Position numbers and translations under genes: made by a program
Source of the DNA: JBDKTH01 sp964558295
GTDB taxonomy: Bacteria; Planctomycetota; Planctomycetia; Pirellulales; Thermoguttaceae
DNA length: 17,621 nt
Direction: 5' to 3'
Assembly (NCBI GenBank): GCA_964558295.1
Contig: CAZLDQ010000120.1
Location: 1 to 17,621, forward strand
Notes under the pieces: model-generated
The model's input: only the letters and a program-made list of their open reading frames with translations
The model's database searches: none
What the model was told of the DNA's origin: nothing
In this document: positions 1-6,664 of the stretch, in pieces
Numbering within the stretch: the stretch's first letter is position 1
How the letters are laid out: every line of letters begins with the position of its first letter

Positions 1-55
1 AACTCCCGACCTCTGCAGTGCGATTGCAGCGCTCTCCCAACTGAGCTACCGCCCC
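1..55 (-). tRNA. tRNA-Ala (anticodon CGC), 3' part missing at window edge
   Basis: Read on the minus strand, the sequence gives acceptor strand GGGGCGG, then TA, D-stem GCTC pairing with GAGC, anticodon stem CTGCA pairing with TGCAG around the loop ATCGCAC, and the first T-arm bases. The loop puts CGC at positions 34-36, so it reads the alanine codon GCG. The body resembles bacterial tRNA-Ala. The T-loop, the 3' acceptor strand and any CCA lie beyond base 1, so the acceptor stem cannot be checked. A -10-like TAAGAT lies at 69-74 on the same strand, but no matching -35 was found. Confidence 0.93.
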
Positions 56-199
56 GTTACCACCGGCAATCTTATCGGATTACCAATGCGAGAACTGTGA
101 TTGTAGAAGGAAATCGGGAGTTTGTCAAAGTGGTGGCGGGGAATGGCGGACAGAGAGTAGTCATGATGAGGGGCAATCGTATGCTGGCTCACTTGCGCG

Positions 200-236
200 T
201 CACCATATCACCATCTACCATTCACCACCCACCCAC
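200..236. repeat. 7-bp-period repeat array (CACCATT type) at the 3' end of the solute-binding protein gene
   Basis: The cores ACCAT, ACCAT, ACCAT, ACCAC and ACCCA begin at 202, 210, 217, 224 and 231, which gives steps of 8, 7, 7 and 7. The array directly abuts the TAG stop codon (minus strand) of the lipoprotein gene. A degenerate G-rich stretch at about 126-172 may be the opposing arm, but the match is weak. The remaining 56-200 bases between tRNA and gene show nothing else. Confidence 0.7.
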
Positions 237-1708
237 TAATCCAGCCCGAGGCTTTGCCAGTAGGCGGCCTTCTGGGCGGCCAAGCCGTGGTGCGCGGTGA
301 TTTCACGCCAGCGGGTGGCCGCTTCACGTAAGGCTTCTTTAGGAGGCTTTTCACCGCGAACGGCTTGATGGACTGCGGTGTCTAGGGCGGCCAGGTAGGC
401 TGCCCGGCCGGGAATTCGCAAGGAAACAAGCCGCTGGGGACGCGAAAGGGCTCGCTCGGTCAGGCTTGCGTAGCTGACTGCCGCCGCGGCAGGCACTTGC
501 TTTTCTACCCAGAATTGGGGAGATTCAATCTGCGAGGTACGGAACAGGGTCGTTGCCGGCGTGGCCGAACAGATCTGGCGTCCCCAACGGTCCGTCGAGA
601 GCCAGAAGAGCAACTGGAAGGCGGCATCGGGTCGGGCAGCCTTCGTGCTGACAACTCCCATCCGTCCGGCAATCGCCAAGAGGGGCACTTGGGGCTCTTC
701 CTCGTCGCGTCGTTTCTCCCACCGCTGATCGGCCACATTGAACACATCGGGCGAGCCGGGCAACTCGGCAAAGCCAACTTCGATTTTCGCCGCGTCGGGG
801 AGGTCCTTGTCGGCCGCGGTGGGCCAACTGAGCGCTAGCCCACACTGGCCGGCCCAAAAGGCCTTGCGCACAGCGGTCGGGTCTTCCGTAAGTTGTTGGC
901 GGGGGCCTTGTGCGGCATCGGCCACCAATTCCTCCAGGGCACGCACAAACGGCGGCCCATCGATAAGCGGTTCCAGGGTATCGATCTGAAAAAGGGTCGA
1001 TTCGAACGCGCGATGGCTGACATAGGCAGCAGCTCGGGCCAAGAGGATCTGTCCGGCCCAGCCGGGCCCCAGTGGCGCTCGCGAGCCCGACCAGAGCTTA
1101 CCTTCCGGCGGGGCAAGTGGCCCAAGGTTCTTGCGGTCGGCCAACAGCTCGCTCAATTCCTGATACTGAGCCCACGTTTCTGGTGGCTTGCGCCCCAGCT
1201 TTTCCAGCAGATCGGCCCGGTAGTAGACGGTCAACACGGGCGAACCCAACGGTACGGCGACTGGCTCATTGGCCCAGGTTGTCTCACGAACCCGCAACTG
1301 GCTGAACAGATCGGTCCACATCGGATTCTCGTTGGAAGTCAGACTTTCCGGGAGCTTGGCGATCAGTTTCTTAACGGCCAGGGGCCCAATCTCGGCCGAG
1401 GGGAGAATCACCGCATCGGCCTCCAGCGCTTGGGCCGCCTGGAGAGCGTCAAGTGACATCGGCTCCACGCTCAATTCCGAGCCGGTCTGGGCATTCCACT
1501 CCCCCTGCAATTGCTTGATCGCATCGGCCAACGCGGGATCGTCGACCACGGCCAAGCGGAGTGAGATTCCTTGCGTCGACAGGTGGGGCGTCGCCTCCTC
1601 ATCCTCGGGGGTGGCCGTTGGGCAGCCCGCTAGAAGAATCAGCAGCGCGCAGAGCCAGCCCAGATGACGCGATTTGCGGAGCGGTGGCGATTTGTGGACT
1701 GTGTTCAC
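236..1708 (-). CDS. ABC-type extracellular solute-binding lipoprotein (family 1 SBP-like)
   Basis: The 490-residue protein is probably a periplasmic or outer-surface substrate-binding lipoprotein that delivers a sugar-like ligand to an ABC importer. The start is a GTG with GAGG five bases upstream. The N-terminus is basic, followed by a hydrophobic stretch ending in the lipobox LAGC (Cys29), then an acidic linker. The mature part has SBP-type architecture: an N-lobe near residue 50, a central aromatic and Gly-rich segment (WSGSRAPLGPGWAGQ), a GRMGVVST segment and an AAFQLLFWLS helix typical of family 1 SBPs, then a long helical C-terminus. Within the window no permease or ATPase gene lies next to it: downstream comes a tRNA, and upstream a divergent membrane-protein gene. 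It is therefore an orphan here, and its ligand cannot be named. The TAG stop touches a 7-bp repeat array. Confidence 0.82.
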   Translation of the reverse strand: MNTVHKSPPLRKSRHLGWLCALLILLAGCPTATPEDEEATPHLSTQGISLRLAVVDDPALADAIKQLQGEWNAQTGSELSVEPMSLDALQAAQALEADAVILPSAEIGPLAVKKLIAKLPESLTSNENPMWTDLFSQLRVRETTWANEPVAVPLGSPVLTVYYRADLLEKLGRKPPETWAQYQELSELLADRKNLGPLAPPEGKLWSGSRAPLGPGWAGQILLARAAAYVSHRAFESTLFQIDTLEPLIDGPPFVRALEELVADAAQGPRQQLTEDPTAVRKAFWAGQCGLALSWPTAADKDLPDAAKIEVGFAELPGSPDVFNVADQRWEKRRDEEEPQVPLLAIAGRMGVVSTKAARPDAAFQLLFWLSTDRWGRQICSATPATTLFRTSQIESPQFWVEKQVPAAAAVSYASLTERALSRPQRLVSLRIPGRAAYLAALDTAVHQAVRGEKPPKEALREAATRWREITAHHGLAAQKAAYWQSLGLD

Positions 1709-1752
1709 GAGTACCTCGAGGCTTTTTGGATGGAAGCAGGTCCCGTTGGTTC

Positions 1753-1782
1753 ACTGTAAAGAATTGGAGGTGATACAGTCAA
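1753..1782 (-). promoter_or_regulatory. Candidate sigma-70-type promoter for the solute-binding protein gene
   Basis: On the minus strand TTGACT (1782-1777) and TACAGT (1758-1753) are separated by 18 bases. This places the start of transcription about 37 bases ahead of the GTG start codon. Both hexamers match the sigma-70 consensus moderately (5/6 and 4/6). There is no experimental support. Confidence 0.45.
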
Positions 1783-1799
1783 CCGGAGGGAGTGTTAGG

Positions 1800-1944
1800 A
1801 AGTGGAGAGGATTCAGGGTTTGGGGTGTGGGGGGCTGAATGCGTTGCGTGGAGGGGGCGGCTGGCGTTCTAGCCAAGACGACTGATCGTGCTGCGAAACC
1901 CTGAATCCCGAACCCGCTTCACCCTCCACGCTTCTCCACTTCTC
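1800..1944. repeat. Inverted 7-bp-period repeat arms between divergent genes
   Basis: A perfect 13-bp inverted repeat (GGATTCAGGGTTT at 1809-1821, its complement at 1896-1908) is flanked by a second pair (AAGTGGAGA at 1800-1808, complement at 1933-1941). The right arm divides into heptamers from 1896: AAACCCT, GAATCCC, GAACCCG, CTTCACC, CTCCACG, CTTCTCC. The left arm shows the same step: AGTGGAG, AGGATTC, AGGGTTT, GGGGTGT. It lies in the 246-bp divergent region and ends ten bases before the next start codon. Confidence 0.7.
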
Positions 1945-1954
1945 CTGCTGTGCC

Positions 1955-3595
1955 ATGCCAGGTAAACTCGACGGGAACGAACGGGAACAGCCGAGGCAGG
2001 CCGTGAAAGCAGACGTTACAGGTGAATGCGAACTCCAGGAGATCCCCTCGGTCAATCGAGTGCGCCGATGGCGTGCGGCCTGGGAAGTGGGCTTGGTTTT
2101 TGTGGTCTTCTTTCTGCAAGGGGCGTCGCCGGTCCCGGAGGTCAACGAGCCCTACTATCTGGGAAAAGCGATTCACTTCTGGAATCCAGCGTGGGTGCCC
2201 AACGACTTCTTTCTCAACTCGGCCGACACCCATCAGGTATTCTATTTCACGTTTGGTTGGCTGGCGTTGTTCGTGCCGCCACTCGTCCTGGCTTGGGTGG
2301 GCCGGTTGCTCACCTGGGGCCTACTGGCCTGGGCATGGCAGCGACTCAGCTTCGCCGTGGTGCCGCGTCCTTGGTTCGCGATTTTGACAGCCGCCCTGTT
2401 TGTTGGCCTGTTGGAGCGATTCCACATGGCTGGCGAATGGGTGATCGGCGGCGTGGAGGCCAAGGGGTTCGCCTACGTGCTTGTCTTCCTGGGGGTAGAA
2501 GCCTTGGTGCGTGATCGCTGGAACCGGGCGTGGCTGCTGTTGGGCGCGGCGGCGGCTTTTCATGTGCTGGTTGGTGGTTGGGCTGCGGTGGCCGCAGGCA
2601 TGGCGTGGTTGCACTCGGGGAAGGAGCGGCCCCGACTCAAGTCGATGCTTCCGGCCCTGATCGGTGGCTTTTTGTTGTCGCTGCCCGGACTAGTGCCGTC
2701 GCTCGGTTTGACCTGGGGCGTAGACGCTGAGACTGTGCGTCAGGCCAACGTGATCTATGTGTTTGAGCGGCTTTCGCATCACCTGGCCCCAACGCTCATC
2801 CCGCCGGTGTTCATCTACCGGTTCGTTGGTCTGGTCGCCGTGCTTGGCCTGCTCGATTGGCTCCTGCCAGCCGACCCCTCGCGACGCCGGTTGCGAGGAT
2901 TCACGCTCGGCGTGTTGGCTATTGCCACGATGGGAGCGATGATCGGCCTGTGGGTTACAGATCAGGCCCTGGCCGCCGGGTTGTTGCGGTTCTACTGGTT
3001 TCGGTTGTCGGACGTGGTCGTGCCGTTGACCGTATCTCTGTTGATCGGATATGGGATCGTTCAACTCCTGGCCTCGCGGCCACGGCTGGCTAAGGGTACG
3101 CTGGTCGTGGCAGTCGTCCTGGCCGGAATTCACGTGGGTGGCTACGCCTGGACGCGGGCGCTGCCCACGACGCCCAAGGCCGATTATGGCCGCGTGGTCT
3201 ACTGGCCCTGGCGTGACGCATGTGCCTGGATTGCCGACTCGGGCCAGATCCCGTCGGATGCCCGATTCATCACACCGCTGATGGTTCACACGTTCAAGTG
3301 GTACGCGGGACGAAGCGAAGTGGCCAATTGGAAAGACATTCCTCAGGACTCGCAGTCGATTCTCGAATGGTGGGCCCGGGTCCACGACATCGACATCGGC
3401 CATCTCGGCGAAGTAGACAGCTACATGCCCGACTCGGTGGCCGAATTGGGCGTCGACCGGCTCCGGCAACTCGGCAAGAAGTACGAGGCCGACTATGTCC
3501 TTACCCGTCGCACGCCTCCGTTGCCGCTGGAGGTGGTTTATGAGAATGAGGTGTATTGTGTTTATCGGCTGAGAGGAAAAGAGAATGACGAATGA
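1955..3595 (+). CDS. Polytopic membrane protein, DUF6798-like
   Basis: The 546-residue protein has a short polar N-terminus, about ten hydrophobic segments between residues 45 and 405, and a soluble C-terminal domain of about 130 residues. Motifs I associate with a planctomycete-restricted family of unknown function (DUF6798) are PEVNEPYYLGKA, AGEWVIGGVEAKGFAYVL, AFHVLVGGW, and in the soluble tail TFKWYAGRSEVANWKDIPQD. The overall design, many membrane spans with conserved acidic and aromatic loop residues and a C-terminal soluble part, recalls GT-C glycosyltransferases. That comparison is inference, and no catalytic motif is proven. No good Shine-Dalgarno precedes the ATG at 1955, so the start is uncertain. 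The last residues (ENDE) and the TGA stop are encoded by a GAATGAC repeat array. The DUF number is from memory. Confidence 0.8.
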   Translation: MPGKLDGNEREQPRQAVKADVTGECELQEIPSVNRVRRWRAAWEVGLVFVVFFLQGASPVPEVNEPYYLGKAIHFWNPAWVPNDFFLNSADTHQVFYFTFGWLALFVPPLVLAWVGRLLTWGLLAWAWQRLSFAVVPRPWFAILTAALFVGLLERFHMAGEWVIGGVEAKGFAYVLVFLGVEALVRDRWNRAWLLLGAAAAFHVLVGGWAAVAAGMAWLHSGKERPRLKSMLPALIGGFLLSLPGLVPSLGLTWGVDAETVRQANVIYVFERLSHHLAPTLIPPVFIYRFVGLVAVLGLLDWLLPADPSRRRLRGFTLGVLAIATMGAMIGLWVTDQALAAGLLRFYWFRLSDVVVPLTVSLLIGYGIVQLLASRPRLAKGTLVVAVVLAGIHVGGYAWTRALPTTPKADYGRVVYWPWRDACAWIADSGQIPSDARFITPLMVHTFKWYAGRSEVANWKDIPQDSQSILEWWARVHDIDIGHLGEVDSYMPDSVAELGVDRLRQLGKKYEADYVLTRRTPPLPLEVVYENEVYCVYRLRGKENDE

Positions 3596-3712
3596 CGAAA
3601 TCCGAATGACGAAGGAATGCTCAAAGGACGAAGCACGAATGGGGAGAATGCGTCTTTGGGCATTAGGATTTCGTCGTTCTTTCGTCATTCTGATTTTGGC
3701 ATTCGTCGTTCC
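3583..3712. repeat. Inverted 7-bp-period repeat arms (GAATGAC type) between two genes
   Basis: The left arm reads in exact heptamers from 3583: GAATGAC, GAATGAC, GAAATCC, GAATGAC, GAAGGAA. The right arm (3661-3712) carries the complement type: GGATTTC, GTCGTTC, then GTCATTC at 3684 and GTCGTTC at 3705. GACGAAATCC (3594-3603) pairs perfectly with GGATTTCGTC (3666-3675). The left arm overlaps the 3' end of the membrane-protein gene and contributes its TGA. The right arm stops just before the Nudix start codon. Confidence 0.85.
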
Positions 3713-3721
3713 TCCTTCCCT

Positions 3722-4354
3722 ATGAACCCTTGGCTTCCCCAGCAACTCGCCACCCGTCTGAGCCAGCCGCTGCCGGGGCCGATGGTCGGGTCGCGGTTTG
3801 AGCCGCGGCCGGCGCTGGGGCGACGGTATGATCAGAGTCCGCCGGAGGCGCGGCAGGCGGCGGTACTTGCCCTACTTTATCCGTATGAGGATCGTTGGCA
3901 TCTGCCGCTGACGCTTCGGCATGCGCAGCTTGCGGCCCATGCCGGACAAATCAGTCTGCCGGGTGGGAGGATCGATCCGGGGGAGACCGCGGCGCAGGCG
4001 GCGGTGCGGGAATTCCATGAGGAACTGGGGGCAGCCGAGGAGCCGATCGAATTGTTGGGGCGACTGTCGCCCATCTATGTCGGCACCAGCAATTATCAGG
4101 TTGCCCCCTGGGTCGCCGTCGCGTCCAGGCGTCCGGAATGGACGCCGAATCGGGCCGAAGTCGACGCGGTGCTGGAGGTTCCGTTGGCTCATCTGCTCGA
4201 TCCGGCCAACTTCGGCAGCCAGCTGCGAACCTACCGGGGGCAGCCCTACGTGGCTCCGCATTTTCTCTGGAAAACGCACTGCATCTGGGGCGCCACCTGC
4301 ATGATCCTCGGCGAACTGGTCACGGTGCTCGAAGAGGCGCGGATTGCTCCGTGA
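3722..4354 (+). CDS. Nudix hydrolase, NudL-like (probable CoA pyrophosphatase family)
   Basis: The 210-residue protein carries a complete Nudix box at residues 82-104: G-x5-E-x7-REFHEELGA, with Arg96, Glu97, Glu100 and Glu101 as the metal-binding set. Just ahead lies the UPF0035-type element LRHAQLAAHAGQISLPGG (residues 65-82), which marks the NudL/YeaB branch known to cleave CoA and its derivatives into 4'-phosphopantetheine and 3',5'-ADP. The substrate is inferred from the family only. An in-frame ATG at 3617 would add 35 residues, but that stretch is translated repeat (GIRISSFFRHSDFGIRRSSFP-like text), so the ATG at 3722, starting MNPWLPQQ, is preferred. It is probably cytoplasmic and monocistronic. 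Confidence 0.88.
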   Translation: MNPWLPQQLATRLSQPLPGPMVGSRFEPRPALGRRYDQSPPEARQAAVLALLYPYEDRWHLPLTLRHAQLAAHAGQISLPGGRIDPGETAAQAAVREFHEELGAAEEPIELLGRLSPIYVGTSNYQVAPWVAVASRRPEWTPNRAEVDAVLEVPLAHLLDPANFGSQLRTYRGQPYVAPHFLWKTHCIWGATCMILGELVTVLEEARIAP

Positions 4355-4965
4355 TGGACTCGAAACTAGCCTGTTCGGCCGCCTTTGGAGAGGATTTAGG
4401 GGAAATATACCATACCTGACTCCCCTCGCAGCGTGTTACGCCCGCAATATGGAAGGCCGTCCACTTCCGATGTGGTGCGAAACGGCGAGTTGCTTTCAAA
4501 AAGACAAGGGAGTCGGTGGACTGCATGCGGCCTCCTACGATTCTGTGAGAGAACGCTTGCCGAAAATGTCGTTCTGCCTAGGATGACTAATGGCGAGCGA
4601 ACAGAGAAGGCCGCATTCACAAGGAGAAGTGAACTCACACCAAGTAACACTTCGTATAGTCCTCGCTGCTTTATCGAAACGAACCGTTGGCGTCTTCTAC
4701 GCCCGGTATTGTATCCGTTGCCCAGGTGCTGGCTGTCAAGCGTTTCGATCGCGCTTGTGGTGTGCCACCGTTGAATGGGCAAGGTGCGCAGGTCTCTGCA
4801 GAGTATCTCGCTGGATGTATGTCCTGTGACGCCTTTTGGGGCTCAACAGACGGGCTTCTTCTGCGCCCATGTGTTTCGCCGACCGGGTAATGCTCTGGCA
4901 TTAGCCGTGGGTGTGATTGTCTGTTCTTACCATCTGTCATTGTCTTTGGAACGAGGAGTCTGGCG
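4355..4965. other. 611-bp intergenic region holding the leader of the first DUF1559 gene
   Basis: No convincing gene is seen on either strand; the open frames here lack family motifs, signal peptides or a good ribosome site. A promoter-like element lies at 4557-4584, and the remaining bases to 4965 would form a leader of about 375 nt. Upstream of the promoter, 4416-4424 can pair with 4508-4516 (nine pairs, one G-U), enclosing CTCGC/GCGAG. GTCCAC (4459-4464) can pair with GTGGAC (4516-4521) outside it, a pseudoknot-like arrangement. With helices this short, chance is a real alternative. Confidence 0.5.
4557..4584 (+). promoter_or_regulatory. Candidate promoter of DUF1559 gene 1
   Basis: TTGCCG (4557-4562), a 16-base spacer and TAGGAT (4579-4584) match the layout found ahead of the other two DUF1559 genes, including the bases GC directly before the -35-like box. 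The leader to the start codon is about 375 nt. The hexamers are weak on their own; the threefold recurrence is the support. Confidence 0.4.
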
Positions 4966-6093
4966 GTGAATTGTACATGCACGTGTCGGCACGTAGCGGC
5001 AGGCAAGCGAAGACTTGCTTTCACGCTCGTGGAACTCTTGGTCGTCATTGCGATCATCGGTATCTTGATCGCGTTGCTCTTGCCGGCCGTCCAGGCCGCA
5101 CGCGAGGCAGCTCGCCGCTCGCAGTGTACCAACAACTTGAAGCAAGCGGGGCTGGGATTGCACAACTACGAATCGGCCTACAACAGCTTCCCCTTCCGCA
5201 TGGGCGGAACGGGCACGACTGCGGACACGGCGACGGTGTCCAACCAGAGCCGGGCGTCTGGGTGGGTTCCCTTGCTGCCATTCATGGAGCAGGCCCCGCT
5301 CTATGACGCCATTAAGAGCGGTGGAACGGCCAACAGTGCCACCAGCGCGGCTACTCCTGCCTGGGGTAGCTCTCCCAACTCTGTCACTCCCGATTTCATC
5401 CCGTGGCGAACGCAAGTCCCGGGACTCCTTTGCCCCAGCGACCCCAAGACCACCAAGGAGGGCGACAACTACGCTGGCAAATCGAACTATGTGTTCTCCA
5501 TGGGCGATACGATCCGGATCGGCGGCACTGCGTCGAACAACTATACCGGCACAGCGAAGCACCGTGGATTGTTCTGGTACCAATCGGGCGTACGGCTCCG
5601 CGATATTACCGATGGAACCAGCAACACGATCGCGGCCAGCGAGCGGTCGATTGGGGCCGACAGCTATAACAACATCAAGGGGGCTGCGGCGGTTCTCTCG
5701 GGAATTGCCGACACCATGCTCTCGACCTGCCTGGCAACGAAGAGTAGCGATGGGAAGTACAGTACGTCCTATACGCTCAACTACCATCCCGGACGGCGGT
5801 GGGCGGACGGCGCGCCTATCTTTGCCGGAATTCCGACCGTCCTGCCACCCACTGCCCCATCCTGTGTCTCTTCCAACGGCTCTGATGCCTATGGGGTCTT
5901 TTCCCCTACCAGTTGGCATCCTGGCGGCGTGAACGGCCTGATGGCCGACGGCTCGTGCCGGTTCTTTAGCGAGACGATCGACACGGGATCTGCGGCTTCC
6001 AACGGTACTGAGGTGACGACCGGCGTGAGCAATTACGGTGTCTGGGGCGCACTGGGTTCCAAGGACGGTGGTGAATCGACGAGCGATTTCTGA
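4966..6093 (+). CDS. DUF1559 pseudopilin-like protein 1
   Basis: The 375-residue protein starts at a GTG with AGGAG at 4954-4958, seven bases upstream. Residues 1-18 form a prepilin leader ending KRRLA. Cleavage before Phe19 would give FTLVELLVV with the conserved Glu at mature position 5. The hydrophobic helix runs to about residue 40, followed by the family signature AREAARRSQCTNNLKQ. The C-terminal part has HPGGVNGLMADGSCRFFSE, the H-x9-DG element of DUF1559 (PF07596 type). The family is massively expanded in planctomycetes, and its members are thought to be exported like type II secretion pseudopilins; their role is unknown. The -1 residue is Ala rather than the usual Gly. The leader is oddly Cys-rich (Cys3, Cys5, Cys7). 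It is a close paralogue of the next gene, including the 5' untranslated end. Confidence 0.93.
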   Translation: MNCTCTCRHVAAGKRRLAFTLVELLVVIAIIGILIALLLPAVQAAREAARRSQCTNNLKQAGLGLHNYESAYNSFPFRMGGTGTTADTATVSNQSRASGWVPLLPFMEQAPLYDAIKSGGTANSATSAATPAWGSSPNSVTPDFIPWRTQVPGLLCPSDPKTTKEGDNYAGKSNYVFSMGDTIRIGGTASNNYTGTAKHRGLFWYQSGVRLRDITDGTSNTIAASERSIGADSYNNIKGAAAVLSGIADTMLSTCLATKSSDGKYSTSYTLNYHPGRRWADGAPIFAGIPTVLPPTAPSCVSSNGSDAYGVFSPTSWHPGGVNGLMADGSCRFFSETIDTGSAASNGTEVTTGVSNYGVWGALGSKDGGESTSDF

Positions 6094-6367
6094 TGAAGTG
6101 CGCCAATTGGTGGGGAGAATTGCGGGCCGAGCCACCGCCCTCGGCTCGCGTCTCCTCAACCTTTTCACCAGGCTGGACGACCGGCAGACCGTCCTGTTGT
6201 GAGCTCTAAAGCAAGTATTTTGAAGACGATACAACGCGTCGGCAACGCTTCTCGAGGGTTTTCTCCCAGACTTCTCACACGTCGAAGGGTTCTTCGTAGG
6301 CCCCATTTGTTCTACTCACGATAGGGTAGTCCGCTCAGTCCTCAGGAAGTAAATCCAACAAAATTGC

Positions 6368-6395
6368 TTGCAGTGCATGTGAATTTCGCTATTAT
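6368..6395 (+). promoter_or_regulatory. Candidate promoter of DUF1559 gene 2
   Basis: TTGCAG (6368-6373), a 16-base spacer and TATTAT (6390-6395). The -10-like box matches consensus at five of six positions. The element is preceded by GC exactly as in the two sister genes. Sixteen bases downstream the 11-mer ACAGAGAAGGC (6411-6421) recurs at nearly the same offset as in gene 1. Confidence 0.45.
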
Positions 6396-6652
6396 TGGAC
6401 ACAAGGGCGGACAGAGAAGGCGTATGTGGACCGAGGAGAGGCAATCCCCGCACGAAGCATCCCTTCACACAGTTTCCCCTGCTTTCTCAGGGCTGGTCAT
6501 GGGTTGTTCTGCCCATGGCTCGGTTCTCGTTGTTTAGGTGCAAGCCACTGCTCATCTTCAGGCTGCTTGCAACCTATGCATCGTTGAAGGCTCAGAGGGT
6601 TTCTGCGAGTTGCCATTGTGGCGTTTTTCAGTTCTTTGTTGTCTTTGGAACG

Positions 6653-6657
6653 AGGAG
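6653..6657 (+). promoter_or_regulatory. Ribosome binding site that fixes the start of DUF1559 gene 2
   Basis: AGGAG lies seven bases before the GTG at 6665. The same AGGAG and spacing occur at 4954-4958 for gene 1. This argues for the GTG over the upstream ATG frame opening at 6395 and over the in-frame ATG at 6680. Confidence 0.8.
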
Positions 6658-6664
6658 TCTGGCG

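Larger units (their letters stand above)
6094..6664. other. 571-bp intergenic region with the leader of the second DUF1559 gene
   Basis: A GCCGAG/CTCGGC hairpin (6126-6145) follows the first DUF1559 gene but lacks a T-run. A promoter-like element sits at 6368-6395. The frame open from 6395 has no ribosome site, and its first 90 codons have no counterpart in the paralogue, so it is read as a leader of about 260 nt. A six-pair hairpin CATGGG/CCCATG lies at 6498-6517. The last 26 bases (6639-6664) before the GTG are identical to the corresponding bases ahead of gene 1. Confidence 0.55.

Noticed and set aside
1..235. Integration site at the tRNA-Ala
   Set aside because: No integrase gene and no repeat of the tRNA 3' end, which itself lies outside the window.
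200..236. Repeat array as a CRISPR
   Set aside because: Units of 7 bp without spacers of regular length; no cas genes in the window.
2690..3745. Open frame (351 codons) on the minus strand opposite the membrane-protein gene
   Set aside because: Its start lies in the GAATGAC repeat and the rest is antisense to a well-supported gene.
4396..4782. 128-codon open frame on the minus strand in the intergenic region
   Set aside because: No motif, no ribosome site, and it overlaps the predicted promoter and leader of DUF1559 gene 1.
4927..6306. Long open frame (459 codons) on the minus strand opposite DUF1559 gene 1
   Set aside because: Arg-rich translation without domains; it mirrors codon bias of the true gene on the other strand.
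6395..6664. N-terminal extension of DUF1559 protein 2 from an upstream ATG
   Set aside because: No Shine-Dalgarno, no counterpart in the paralogue, and it would bury the prepilin leader about 90 residues inside the protein.
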